Assembly (NCBI RefSeq): GCF_900103735.1
Contig: NZ_FMXE01000036.1
Span: 1,707 to 46,191, forward strand
Source: Algoriphagus alkaliphilus
Lineage (GTDB): Bacteria > Bacteroidota > Bacteroidia > Cytophagales > Cyclobacteriaceae
Length of the DNA stretch: 44,485 nt
Direction of reading: 5' to 3'
In this document: in pieces, positions 15,329 through 25,558 of the stretch
Numbering within the stretch: the first letter of the stretch is position 1
How the letters are laid out: each line of letters opens with the position of its first letter
Notes under the pieces: model-generated
Databases searched by the model: none
What the model saw: only the letters and a program-made list of their open reading frames with translations
What the model was told of the DNA's origin: nothing
Made by a program: the position numbers and the translations under genes

Positions 15329-16243
15329 CAATCAGCACAAGCCAGGGAAGATATCTTACGATTTGAGACCATCAGCCAATACAACGCCTTCAACAATCAG
15401 GAGACCCTGCATCCGCTGGTTTCAATAATTGATTTTTCGAAAGCCAATCCCCGAAGACTGCGGAAAACCTATTTCGGATTCTATCTGATCATTCTGAAAG
15501 ATGTGGTCTGCGGTGACATTCGCTATGGCAAAAACACCTATGACTATCAAGAGGGAACTCTGGTGTTTATCAGTCCGGGACAAATTTTTGGTTCTAATGG
15601 AGGGGAAGAATTATACCAGCCTTCAGGTTTTGGGATTGTTTTTCATCCCGATTTGATCAAAGGGACATCTTTGGGGCAGCGGATTTCGGATTATACCTTT
15701 TTTGGCTACCAGGTGAGTGAGGCTTTACATATCTCCGAGCGGGAGCGTGGCTTGGTGTTGGATTGCTATGCCAAGCTTCAGTACGAACTCGGTCAGGCAG
15801 TCGACAAGCACAGCAAGACCCTTTTGGCGGATAATATTGAGTTGCTGCTCAATTATTGCTTTCGTTTTTATGACCGGCAGTTTATCACCCGAGACCTGGC
15901 TAATCAGGGAATCTTAGAAAGGTTTGAACGCTTATTGAATGAATTTTTCGCTTCAGAAAAACCCCAGGAAGTGGGCTTGCCTTCGGTGACCTACTGTGCG
16001 GGGGAACTCAATCTTTCCCCTCATTATTTTGGGGATTTGGTGAAAAAGGAAACAGGCAAGACAGCATTGGAATACATCCAACTCAAGCTGATCGATGTGG
16101 CCAAAGAGCGGATTCATGACCCGCAACTTTCCTTCAGCGAGATTGCCTATGGACTCGGCTTCAAATATCCACAGCACTTCACCAGACTATTCAAGCAGCA
16201 GGTGGGGATGTCGCCCAAGGAGTATCGGGAATCGGTGAATTAA
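15329..16243 (+). CDS. AraC family transcriptional regulator; 5' end lacks a normal start codon
   Basis: The C-terminal two-helix AraC DNA-binding domain is clear (LSPHYFGDLVKKETGKTALEYI ... SEIAYGLGFKYPQHFTRLFKQQVGMSPKEYR). The N-terminal half is a cupin-like sensing domain. The first usable codon by rule is GTG at 15503, but the frame stays open upstream to a TAA at 15326. That extra stretch encodes residues typical of this family's N-terminus (RFETISQYNAF, LHPLVSIIDFSKA). No ATG, GTG or TTG lies in frame between 15329 and 15503. The gene therefore uses a rare start codon, has lost its start, or contains a sequencing error. It is divergent from the DUF4440 pair. Confidence 0.8.
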   Translation, partial: QSAQAREDILRFETISQYNAFNNQETLHPLVSIIDFSKANPRRLRKTYFGFYLIILKDVVCGDIRYGKNTYDYQEGTLVFISPGQIFGSNGGEELYQPSGFGIVFHPDLIKGTSLGQRISDYTFFGYQVSEALHISERERGLVLDCYAKLQYELGQAVDKHSKTLLADNIELLLNYCFRFYDRQFITRDLANQGILERFERLLNEFFASEKPQEVGLPSVTYCAGELNLSPHYFGDLVKKETGKTALEYIQLKLIDVAKERIHDPQLSFSEIAYGLGFKYPQHFTRLFKQQVGMSPKEYRESVN

Positions 16244-16407
16244 ATTTTTTTTAATGGCAAAAACTGGTTTTAAGTTCACTCGAAAATGCCCTCAGTTTTT
16301 TCCGGTTTCTTGCTATGGAAAGTCAGAAAAAATGAATGGTTCAACCTCATGCCTGAAGGCTTGGAAAAGTACTGACTAGTGGAGCAGCCAATGGCTTCGG
16401 CCAAATC

Positions 16408-18948
16408 TTACCTTCCTAAATCCAAGGTCAAGGTGCTGTAGTAAAATCCTCCGATCGCCGGTCCTCCGATGAAGGAATAGTAATAGTCGTTTAGGGCATT
16501 GGTTGCTCCGATTTTTAAGTTCAAAAAGCCCTTCAGGAAACTGGCATTGGCCTGGACGTCCAGGGTAGAATATTGGTCGACCATTCCGGTGGCTAAAGCC
16601 GATTGCCAGAGAAATTCGTCCTGTTGCCTGAAATTGACCGAAAAGCCAAGGGTTTTGTAAATGGCTGGGCTGCTGATAAATAAATTGTAAACCCATTCCG
16701 GTGTATTGAAACCATCTTCCAGTCCGTCGCTTCGTGATGGGTTGGATAGGTTAGCATAGGTGAAGTTGCCGCCGACCTTGATTTTTGAAGAAAGTTCATA
16801 ACTCAATCCCAGCGTGGAACCCCAGTTTTTGCTGATCGTTTTTGAATTTGTCCAAAGTCTGTAATAATCCTGAGCGGATCGGTCCAAAAGGTAATAAGGG
16901 ATTCTGTCTGCTACGGAAGTTTTCGGGACATTCACGTCGATCTGTGCAATCAGATTTCGGTACTGATTGAAGTATACGTCGAAGTCCAGACTTAACTTTC
17001 CCTGTACTAAGACGGCCCGGTAGCCGGCCTCCAAACTGGTCACTTCCTCAGGTTCCAGATAGGTGTAGGGGTTTTTGGCCAGGAGATCCTGATTTTGACT
17101 GATGGCTTCCTCCAGCGACGAACCATTGGTATTTATTGCCGATTGAACAGCCCGCTGAAATTGGGTGATGGATGCCTGGGTGTAGCTGTTTTCAAATATC
17201 CCGTCAGACATGACCGGAAGACCGCCGATTCGTTTTCTTCCTCCGCTGTTGATGTTGGAAAACGCCTCGAAAATACTCGGGAAGCGGTAGCCATTTTGTG
17301 CAGAAAACCGAATCGTCTGATTTGGGCCGGGGGAATACACCAAGGCAATTCTTGGATTGGCTTTGATCGGGAAATACTGGTTTTTCTCCAGTCGTAGTAC
17401 ACCGCTAATTTTTATTCGATCGGAGAGCAGCGATTTAGAACCTTGAACAAACCCCCCGGTTTTCCAATAGCCGAGGTTTTTCTCGGGTTCGGTGGGATTG
17501 ATGAAGTAATTTCCGTCAGGCACGATGAGGTATTGACGGAAATCCAGCCCATACATCAAGGTGAAGGAATCACTTTTTTTGAAGAGTACGGAGGATAAAT
17601 CATGCTGAAATTCTGAGTGAACCAGCGCTGCTTTCACCCTTAGAGCTGCACCGATATCCCAGTTGTTGATAGTGCGTAGCTCTTCGATTTTGGCTTCCAT
17701 TTCAGGTGTATCGGGTAATATCCGTCCTGAATCGGCAAATGCTCTTGAGAGTTGCATGGCTTCGTCTACCTGAATTCCAGAGTTGGTTAAGGCGTTAAAT
17801 TGCCTGGAAAAGTCACCAAACCAGGTATTGTCTGATTTAGAGCTCCGATCGATATTTTCTGCCATTGACCGGATGTTGTAGGAATCCCCGGTGTTCTCTC
17901 TGGTGTAATAGCCTTTGAAGCGAATACTCGGAGATTGGAAGGATAGGGCGTGTTGCTGAGTTTTGTAATTCTCAAATCGGAATCTGTTGGTGCGCTGATA
18001 GATATTTTCCTGATTTGCGGTTCGAAAGGTATATGAAAATTCCTGAAGGGCTTTGGGCCGAAAGTAAAGGGATACATCCGCCTTGAGATTTTGTAGGTCA
18101 TAGTCAGCCACGTCTTTTTCGGCATAGCCTGTTCGGCTGACCACGTATTGTTTTCCTCCTAGGGTAAGTGTCCTTCTGTTACTGGATTCATCCCCGTAGA
18201 CATTGACCAGGTCTTTGCCCGGATTGGATTCACCGATCAAACCGGTCGACAGATTTGCTCCAGAGAAGAGATCGGTTTGATTATTGGCAAACCAATCGGT
18301 ACCCTTTAGGAAAGTGCCGTTGATCTTGAGTGCAAATTTTGACCCAATTACCTCGGCAATTCTGAGGTTAGTTTCACTTAGAATCGTGTTTTGGGAATCC
18401 GGAGAATTGACATTGTTTATTCCGGTCTTTTGTTGGAAACTGACTCCCTGAAAATCAAAGGGGTTTTTGGTGATGAAATTGGCAATTCCGTTAATGGCAT
18501 TCATGCCATACATCGCAGAGGAGGAACCGGGAATCACCTCCACAGCCAAAATGTCAAGATCGCCGGGCCCAAGAGAATTTCCGATGGGAGCACCGACGTG
18601 AGGTGCTTGATTGTCAATGCCATCCACCAGTTGGACAAAGCGCACATTGGTGGTATGGGCAAATCCACGCGCATTGATTACCTTGAAACCCAGGCTTGGT
18701 GTAATTACCTGGATTCCCTTTAGATTCTGGATGGCGTCGAAAAATCCCGGTTGAGCCGAATTTTTTATTTGTTGCAGATTGAGTTTTTCGATGCTTACCG
18801 GGGATTGAAAAATAGATTCTTCCTGTCGAGTTGCGGTGATGACCAATTCCTTCAATTCCTTCACGGCCAAGGTGTCTCCGGTGAGATTTTCCTGAGCAAA
18901 GGACTTCAGTGATAAGGGAAGTAGGAGAAAGATAAGAATGGTTCTCAC
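16408..18948 (-). CDS. TonB-dependent outer-membrane receptor
   Basis: 846 residues beginning with GTG at 18948. No ATG lies in frame before an upstream stop, and the signal peptide (about 1-18, SLKSFAQ) starts directly. The segment ELVITATRQEESIFQSPVSIEKL resembles a TonB-box/plug start. The plug domain (about 45-170) contains VINARGFAHTTNVRFVQLVDGIDNQAP and VEVIPGSSSAMYGMNAINGIANFITKNP. The rest is a 22-strand-type barrel ending in an aromatic-rich final strand (YYSTLTLDLGR). There is no carboxypeptidase-like N-terminal domain and no SusD partner nearby, so it is not a typical polysaccharide utilisation receptor. Cargo is unknown and could be a metal chelate or small nutrient. Confidence 0.9.
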   Translation of the reverse strand: MRTILIFLLLPLSLKSFAQENLTGDTLAVKELKELVITATRQEESIFQSPVSIEKLNLQQIKNSAQPGFFDAIQNLKGIQVITPSLGFKVINARGFAHTTNVRFVQLVDGIDNQAPHVGAPIGNSLGPGDLDILAVEVIPGSSSAMYGMNAINGIANFITKNPFDFQGVSFQQKTGINNVNSPDSQNTILSETNLRIAEVIGSKFALKINGTFLKGTDWFANNQTDLFSGANLSTGLIGESNPGKDLVNVYGDESSNRRTLTLGGKQYVVSRTGYAEKDVADYDLQNLKADVSLYFRPKALQEFSYTFRTANQENIYQRTNRFRFENYKTQQHALSFQSPSIRFKGYYTRENTGDSYNIRSMAENIDRSSKSDNTWFGDFSRQFNALTNSGIQVDEAMQLSRAFADSGRILPDTPEMEAKIEELRTINNWDIGAALRVKAALVHSEFQHDLSSVLFKKSDSFTLMYGLDFRQYLIVPDGNYFINPTEPEKNLGYWKTGGFVQGSKSLLSDRIKISGVLRLEKNQYFPIKANPRIALVYSPGPNQTIRFSAQNGYRFPSIFEAFSNINSGGRKRIGGLPVMSDGIFENSYTQASITQFQRAVQSAINTNGSSLEEAISQNQDLLAKNPYTYLEPEEVTSLEAGYRAVLVQGKLSLDFDVYFNQYRNLIAQIDVNVPKTSVADRIPYYLLDRSAQDYYRLWTNSKTISKNWGSTLGLSYELSSKIKVGGNFTYANLSNPSRSDGLEDGFNTPEWVYNLFISSPAIYKTLGFSVNFRQQDEFLWQSALATGMVDQYSTLDVQANASFLKGFLNLKIGATNALNDYYYSFIGGPAIGGFYYSTLTLDLGR

Positions 18949-19200
18949 GTTCAGTGTGGCTCAAATGAAATCTGGTTTTTGATCTACTGCCAGCTAATTA
19001 CTGAATTCTGGTGGGTAAATTTTTAGGATTGGTCAAAATTTACACCATTCCTCTCTTCATTTTCTAATTCAAATTACCTTTCCAAGGTAGCTATCATTTA
19101 CTTGAGAAGGTCTGGAGCTTGCGCCGATATGGATAAACTCCTTCGGGTAGCATGCTGATTTACAATTGGCTTTTGCATGGTATTTTTGTTGAGTTTGAAT

Positions 19201-20509
<1,309 letters not shown>

Positions 20510-21307
20510 ATGTCTCTTTGCAACTTCCATTCATTTTCAGCCAAAGCTGGAAAAAAAATCCTTTTCCTGCTCACCGGGCTGTTTTTGGTTTTAATTAGTA
20601 ATTCAGGCGTCAACGCTCAAGAAGCCGGAAAACGCCAACTTGGAGGAATGATCACCGCGACCAACAATGGTGTTTCCATCATACCTTCATTTTCCCTAGG
20701 AAGGCCAGCAGTTTTCTTTGATCTAACCATGGGCGGTGAACGCCTTTCTTTTGATCCCATGTTGCGCTTTGCCATGGATGGCAAGCCTTGGGCTTTTGTG
20801 CTTTGGGGAAGGTATAAGTTGATCAATAAAGACCGGTTTACCTTTACCGTGGGTGGTCATCCGGCTTTCATTTTTCAGGAAACAGAGATGATGGTCAACG
20901 GGAAAAAGGAAATCATGATGGTAACCAACCGCTACCTGGCAGGAGAGCTCAATTCCAATTATAAGCTCTCAGATCGAGTTTCGATGGGGATTTACTATCT
21001 CCGGGGAACGGCAATTCAAGCGCTAGGGCCTCAAAACACCAATTTTCTGGCTTTTAACACCCAGATTTCTAACATCGGATTGATCAGTGACTTCAAACTC
21101 CGGATCAATCCCCAGGTTTTCTTTCTAAAAGTCGATGCGGATTCAGGTTATTATTTGAACTCGGCATTTACATTTTCCAAAGGGGATTTTCCTGTGAATT
21201 TTCAGGCTTTTTTCAACCAGAAAATCAATTCTACTGTCCCCGGAGATGACTTGGTTTGGAACCTGGGTCTGCTCTACAACTTTTCAACTACTTTTTCTAA
21301 AAAATAG
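20510..21307 (+). CDS. Exported beta-rich protein of unknown function (probable outer-membrane barrel)
   Basis: 265 residues from the ATG at 20510. An upstream ATG at 20465 would put 15 residues before the signal. A signal peptide follows a Lys-rich start (AGKKILFLLTGLFLVLISNSGVNAQ). The mature part alternates hydrophobic and polar residues with many Gly, Asn and aromatic positions (KPWAFVLWGRYKLINKDRFTFTVGGHPAFIF, DRVSMGIYYLRGTAIQ, FNQKIN). It ends in LVWNLGLLYNFSTTFSKK, like a barrel strand near the C-terminus. I cannot assign a family. It is followed after 2 bp by an AraC regulator, so the two form an operon. Confidence 0.7.
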   Translation: MSLCNFHSFSAKAGKKILFLLTGLFLVLISNSGVNAQEAGKRQLGGMITATNNGVSIIPSFSLGRPAVFFDLTMGGERLSFDPMLRFAMDGKPWAFVLWGRYKLINKDRFTFTVGGHPAFIFQETEMMVNGKKEIMMVTNRYLAGELNSNYKLSDRVSMGIYYLRGTAIQALGPQNTNFLAFNTQISNIGLISDFKLRINPQVFFLKVDADSGYYLNSAFTFSKGDFPVNFQAFFNQKINSTVPGDDLVWNLGLLYNFSTTFSKK

Positions 21308-21309
21308 GC

Positions 21310-22209
21310 ATGGAAAAATCAGAAACGCTGGAAGAATTTTACCAGCGGAAGTTTAACTGGATTCCTGAGAGTCTGAAAAATGACTTTGGACACTTCAATC
21401 TGTTCAATTTGGAACCTTACCTGGAGGGAAAACTCAAAGCGGTTCCCTATCGGAGAAGGGACTTCTACAAAGTGATGCTGTTCAAAGGTGCGAGTATCGT
21501 TCACTACGCGGATCGTGTCTATGAAGTCAAAAAGAAGGCACTGTCTTTCTCCAACCCTTTGGTGCCTTACAAGTGGGATCACATCAGTACCAATTCATCC
21601 GGAGTGTATTGCATTTTTAATCCTCATTTTTTCATGAATTTTGGACAAATCCAGCAATACGAGGTATTCCAGCCCAACGGTACCCACGTCTTTGAGCTGA
21701 CTGATGAGGAGACCGAAAGGGTGGAGGAGATCTTTGCCCGAATGAAAGGGGAGTTTGATTCGGAGTACAAATACAAATACGACGTATTGCGAAATCTCGT
21801 CTTTGAGTTGATTCATTTTGGGATGAAGCTGCAGCCTGCAGCTGTGCAGCATACCCAACATGGAAATGCATCTCTAAGAATCGCGTCTATTTTTCTGGAA
21901 TTGCTCGAACGTCAGTTCCCGATCGATGAGAGCCATTCTTCGATTCAGCTGAGAGCCGCTTCGGATTTTGCGGAGCAATTAAATGTCCATGTCAATCACC
22001 TGAATCGTGCAGTGAAAGAAATGACCGGCAAAACAACCACTCAACTGATCAGTAAGCGAATTCTTCAGGAGTCCAAAGTGTTGTTGAAACACAGTTCTTG
22101 GAATGTGTCAGAAATAGCGTTTTCACTTGGATTCAACGAAGTCACCCATTTCAATAATTTCTTCAAAAAGCAACTTAACTTGAGTCCTACACAGTTTAGG
22201 AAAAACTAA
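21310..22209 (+). CDS. AraC family transcriptional regulator
   Basis: 299 residues. The N-terminal half is a sensing domain (about 20-150: RDFYKVMLFKGASIVHYADRVYEVKKKALSFSNPLVPYKWD...). The C-terminal AraC domain (about 200-299) shows both helix-turn-helix units (DFAEQLNVHVNHLNRAVKEMTGKTTTQLI and NVSEIAFSLGFNEVTHFNNFFKKQLNLSPTQFRK). The ATG at 21310 is 3 bases past the stop of the exported-protein gene, so the regulator is cotranscribed with it and may control it. The last codons abut a truncated molybdopterin-domain remnant. Confidence 0.9.
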   Translation: MEKSETLEEFYQRKFNWIPESLKNDFGHFNLFNLEPYLEGKLKAVPYRRRDFYKVMLFKGASIVHYADRVYEVKKKALSFSNPLVPYKWDHISTNSSGVYCIFNPHFFMNFGQIQQYEVFQPNGTHVFELTDEETERVEEIFARMKGEFDSEYKYKYDVLRNLVFELIHFGMKLQPAAVQHTQHGNASLRIASIFLELLERQFPIDESHSSIQLRAASDFAEQLNVHVNHLNRAVKEMTGKTTTQLISKRILQESKVLLKHSSWNVSEIAFSLGFNEVTHFNNFFKKQLNLSPTQFRKN

Positions 22210-22444
22210 ACAAGATGAATTTTATCTTGTTTTCGAAGCAACGGACGGATACAAAATGGTGTTTTCCTGCAATGAGCTGTTTAATAAGCCACAGGGAAAG
22301 GAAGTTTACCTCATTACTGCCGAAGATGGAAAATCACTCGACGCAATGGAGGATGGACTACTGCTAATCTCCAAAACCGATATCCGGACAGGAAGAAGGC
22401 ACATAAAAAATCTTTCTAAAATCATTGTTAAGCGAATTGATTGA
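22208..22444 (+). pseudogene. 3' remnant of a sulfite-oxidase-like molybdopterin-binding gene
   Basis: An open frame of about 78 codons starts in the stop region of the AraC gene and has no convincing start codon, apart from an internal ATG at 22256. Its translation (DEFYLVFEATDGYKMVFSCNELF ... ITAEDGKSLDAMEDGLLLISKTDIRTGRRHIKNLSKIIVKRID) reads like the C-terminal quarter of the Oxidored_molyb (PF00174) fold, where D-GY-VVFS-xxEL, DGKPL, xGPLRLV and GxRxVRxLxxI segments occur in order. The N-terminal part with the cofactor-binding Cys is missing. The sharp 5' edge just after the AraC stop suggests a deletion. The family call rests on motif order and is moderately sure. Confidence 0.5.
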
Positions 22445-22526
22445 CGATTAAAAATGCTTAAAAATTAAAATCTCCCTTTAGAAAATAATTCTTCGATTCC
22501 TGCGGATCCTTTCCTAAACTTGTCTA

Positions 22527-23507
22527 ATGCTTAAAGATTCTTTCGGACGTATTCACGACTACCTGCGCATCTCGCTGACAGATAACTGCAACTTCCGTTG
22601 CAGCTATTGCATGCCGGTGGAGGAAATGGAGTGGATGCCTTCGTCCAAACTGATGAGTAAAGATGAGATCCTGAAAATGGCTGAGATTTTTGTCTCCCTT
22701 GGGGTAAAAAAGATCCGTCTCACAGGAGGGGAACCTTTGGTCAGGAAGGAATTCCCGAAAATCTTGGCCGGAATTGCAAAAATGCCTGTGGAGCAAACAC
22801 TCACTACCAATGGCATCTTAATTCATAAACATATTCAAAATCTGAAAGGCGCCTGCGTCCACTCGGTCAATGTTAGTCTCGATACCCTGAATCGGGAAAA
22901 ATTCAAGCAGCTCACCCGACGCGATCAGTTTGATCAGGTTTGGGAGAATATACTTTTGCTTTTACAGGAGGGTTTTCGCGTCAAAGTCAATGCGGTGGCA
23001 CTGCACGGGTTTATTGAGGAAGAGATCTGTGATTTTATCCGGGTGACCGAAAAGCTCCCGCTTCATGTGAGATTCATTGAATTCATGCCTTTTGCAGGCA
23101 ATCATTGGTCCAGTCAGCAGGTGGTAACCGCTACTCAAATGCTTGATCTGGCTAAAAAGGAATTTGAGATCGTCAAGTTGGAAGACAAAAAACACGATAC
23201 CGCCAAGAAATATCAGGTTCCGGGATTTGCCGGGACTTTTGCCTTTATCACCACGATGAGTGCCCATTTTTGCGGGGAATGTAATCGGATGCGGTTGACA
23301 GCAGATGGTAAAATCAAAAACTGTCTTTTTGGCAAGGAGGAACTGGATCTCTTGGCTGCAATGCGAAACGGACAAGAGGTAATCCCGCTGATTCAACAAT
23401 CCATTTCCAGAAAACATCAGGCTTTGGGTGGACAGTTTTCATCCGACTATTTAAAAGCCGATCCGGACAAAATTGATAACCGCAGCATGATTTCCATCGG
23501 AGGATAA
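22527..23507 (+). CDS. moaA: GTP 3',8-cyclase MoaA
   Basis: 326 residues. A radical-SAM enzyme that, with MoaC, converts GTP to cyclic pyranopterin monophosphate, the first step of molybdenum cofactor synthesis. The SAM cluster is Cys21-x3-Cys25-x2-Cys28, the GGEP motif is at 67-70, and the C-terminal 4Fe-4S ligands are Cys249, Cys252 and Cys266. The protein ends in the conserved Gly-Gly tail (SIGG) needed for activity. It is the first gene of a seven-gene plus-strand cofactor operon. Its TAA overlaps the ATG of moeA (TAATG), so the two are translationally coupled. Confidence 0.97.
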   Translation: MLKDSFGRIHDYLRISLTDNCNFRCSYCMPVEEMEWMPSSKLMSKDEILKMAEIFVSLGVKKIRLTGGEPLVRKEFPKILAGIAKMPVEQTLTTNGILIHKHIQNLKGACVHSVNVSLDTLNREKFKQLTRRDQFDQVWENILLLLQEGFRVKVNAVALHGFIEEEICDFIRVTEKLPLHVRFIEFMPFAGNHWSSQQVVTATQMLDLAKKEFEIVKLEDKKHDTAKKYQVPGFAGTFAFITTMSAHFCGECNRMRLTADGKIKNCLFGKEELDLLAAMRNGQEVIPLIQQSISRKHQALGGQFSSDYLKADPDKIDNRSMISIGG

Positions 23508-24691
23508 TGAAAGAATTTGTCACTGTTTCAGAAGCTAAAAGTATTCTAAAGTCTCAGAAAATCAGGGGTGGCTCCGTCCATTTGTCACTTCAAAAAAGCC
23601 TGGGAAAGTTCACAGCTTCCTCGGTTTTGGCACCGATGGATGTTCCTTCTTTTGACAACTCTGGCATGGATGGGTATGCGATCATTTGGGATGAAAAAGG
23701 AGAGGGTAGAGAAGTAGTGGAGGTCATTCAGGCTGGTGCCAAGCCTGATTTTGTTTTGGAAAAAGGAAAAGCTGTCCGAATTTTTACCGGCGCACCGGTT
23801 CCCGAGGGAGCGGATACCGTGATTCCACAGGAAGAAATCGTCAGAACAGATGAAATGATTTTTTTCAATGCTCAGAAGTTTTTCAGGGGAGCCAATGTCC
23901 GCAAAAAAGGAGCACAGTGTAAAGTAGGTTGGGAGGTTGTGCCTGCAGGGACCAAAATCACTCCCGGAACAATCGGCTTGTTGGCCTCATTGGGAATTCG
24001 GGAAGTGCCGGTTTTCCCCTCTCCCAAAGTGTCGCTGATCCTGACAGGAGATGAGATTTTGGATTTGGGGAATGAACTACTGCCGGGTCAAATCTACAAT
24101 TCAAATGGCCCTGCGTTAGAGTCCTATTTCGAAATGCTGGGGATCCATGAAGTCAAGATCTACAAGGTAAAAGACAAAGCAAGTGAAGTAACAAAAGTGA
24201 TAAGTGAGGCACTGGAAAACTCTGATTTCCTACTGCTTACGGGTGGGATTTCTGTAGGGGATTATGATTTTGTTAAGGGGAGTTTGGAGCAAAATGGAGT
24301 AGAACAATTATTCTATAAAATACGACAGCGGCCAGGAAAGCCACTTTTTGTAGGTAAAAGATCTGAAAAGTTGATTTTCGCACTACCCGGAAATCCAGCT
24401 TCTGTCCTTTCCTGTTTTAGCCAATATGTGAAGCCTTGTCTGCTGGAATGGATGGGCAATCCACAAGCTTGGAATGGACCAAGCTATTTGCCGATTGAAA
24501 AGGATTTTGATAAAAAAATTCCGATGACCTTTTTTCTTAAAGCAAAAATTGATTCAGGAAAAGTCCAACTTCTTCCCGGACAGGAATCTTTTAATCTGTT
24601 GCCTTTTGGGGTTGCTGATGGCTTGGTGGAAATCCCCCAAGATGCAGATCATACCGAAGAAGGGAGTCTGGTGGCATTTTATCCTTGGTAA
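23507..24691 (+). CDS. moeA: Molybdopterin molybdenumtransferase MoeA
   Basis: 394 residues. MoeA inserts molybdate into adenylated molybdopterin. Markers in order: MDVPSFDNSGMDGYAI (about 44-59), IFTGAPVPEGADTVIPQE, FRGANVRKKG, TGDEILDLG...GQIYNSN, the molybdate/nucleotide-site motif LLTGGISVGDYDFVK, RPGKPL and ALPGNPASV, then the short C-terminal domain IV (about 325-394). It starts on the last A of the moaA stop and ends on the first A of the next gene's ATG, so it is coupled on both sides. Confidence 0.96.
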   Translation: MKEFVTVSEAKSILKSQKIRGGSVHLSLQKSLGKFTASSVLAPMDVPSFDNSGMDGYAIIWDEKGEGREVVEVIQAGAKPDFVLEKGKAVRIFTGAPVPEGADTVIPQEEIVRTDEMIFFNAQKFFRGANVRKKGAQCKVGWEVVPAGTKITPGTIGLLASLGIREVPVFPSPKVSLILTGDEILDLGNELLPGQIYNSNGPALESYFEMLGIHEVKIYKVKDKASEVTKVISEALENSDFLLLTGGISVGDYDFVKGSLEQNGVEQLFYKIRQRPGKPLFVGKRSEKLIFALPGNPASVLSCFSQYVKPCLLEWMGNPQAWNGPSYLPIEKDFDKKIPMTFFLKAKIDSGKVQLLPGQESFNLLPFGVADGLVEIPQDADHTEEGSLVAFYPW

Positions 24692-25425
24692 TGGAAACTT
24701 GGGATTTGTTTCTGTATTTTCTGATGCCTTTTGCAGCATTTATGTATGCTTCCGTCGGGCACGGAGGGGCAAGCAGCTATTTGATGATTTTGGCATTGAT
24801 GGGTTTTGCTCCGGAGGAGATCCGGCCCTCGGCGTTGATTTTGAATATGTTCGTGTCGATGATTGCCTTTTTGAATTACCGGAAATCAGGTGTCTTTCCG
24901 ACCAAACTGTTTCTCTCCCTTACCATTTTCTCGATTCCTGCCGCGTATCTGGGCGGGACAATTTTGTTGGATGCGGGGATTTACAAGCAGGTTTTGGGAG
25001 TTTTACTCTTGTTTCCCGTACTCAAGTTTGCGGGAGTATTCCCGGTTTCTCAAACATCAAAAGTGGAGCAAAAGTGGTGGATGGCTCCGCTTTTGGGTAT
25101 TGGGATCGGTTTGCTTTCCGGCATGATCGGAATTGGTGGAGGCATTATCCTGACACCGATTATCCTGATGCTGGGTTGGGCAGGAGTGAAGGAAACAGCA
25201 GCATTGAGCGCACTGTTTATTTTTCTCAATTCGGTGGCAGGCTTTCTTGGAGCATCAGTATTCCATATCGAACTGACAACTCAGCTTTGGATTATTTTGC
25301 CGCTGACTATTGCTGGAGGCGCATTTGGAGCCTATCTGGGTGCTAGGAAATTCAGTCCTCAACTACTGAAATATCTTTTGGCATTTGTGCTGCTGTTTGC
25401 GGCAGTGAAGTTGATTATTGGGTAA
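24691..25425 (+). CDS. TSUP (TauE/SafE) family membrane permease
   Basis: 244 residues from the ATG at 24691, which overlaps the moeA stop. A TTG at 24685 is an unneeded alternative. Seven to eight hydrophobic helices are visible. The two family repeats carry the signature turns SVGHGGASSYLMIL (about 20-33) and GMIGIGGGIILTPIIL (about 145-160). TSUP proteins export sulfite, sulfoacetate or related sulfur anions, or import them. Placement inside a cofactor operon suggests a role in sulfur-anion balance around cofactor synthesis or a former sulfite-oxidising partner. Direct molybdate transport is possible but unsupported. About 130 bp of repeat-like DNA follows before moaD. Confidence 0.9.
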   Translation: METWDLFLYFLMPFAAFMYASVGHGGASSYLMILALMGFAPEEIRPSALILNMFVSMIAFLNYRKSGVFPTKLFLSLTIFSIPAAYLGGTILLDAGIYKQVLGVLLLFPVLKFAGVFPVSQTSKVEQKWWMAPLLGIGIGLLSGMIGIGGGIILTPIILMLGWAGVKETAALSALFIFLNSVAGFLGASVFHIELTTQLWIILPLTIAGGAFGAYLGARKFSPQLLKYLLAFVLLFAAVKLIIG

Positions 25426-25426
25426 A

Positions 25427-25515
25427 AGTTTCCCCGCAGATTTTCGCAGAAAAAGACACAGATTAACACTGATTTTTAGGCTATGTGATAATCTGTGAAG
25501 TAATCTGTGGGAGAA
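25427..25515. repeat. Degenerate intergenic repeat (cgcaga / acagat family)
   Basis: The stretch contains ccccgcagattttcgcagaa, acacagattaacactgattttt and aatctgtgaagtaatctgtggg. These are repeated words similar to those near 2833-3060. It splits the cofactor operon between the permease and moaD. No terminator is obvious. Confidence 0.5.
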
Positions 25516-25558
25516 AAGACATACTAAACCTTAACTTAGTAATTGAATTAATATAAAA

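Noticed and set aside
18949..19200. Cobalamin or TPP riboswitch upstream of the TonB-dependent receptor
   Set aside because: I looked for the conserved boxes of these classes and found none, so the receptor cargo stays unassigned.
22445..22526. Molybdenum cofactor riboswitch before moaA
   Set aside because: Only 82 AT-rich bases are available and no Moco-riboswitch-like stems can be drawn.
24549..25346. 265-codon plus-strand frame overlapping moeA and the permease
   Set aside because: It is a shadow in another frame of two well-supported genes.
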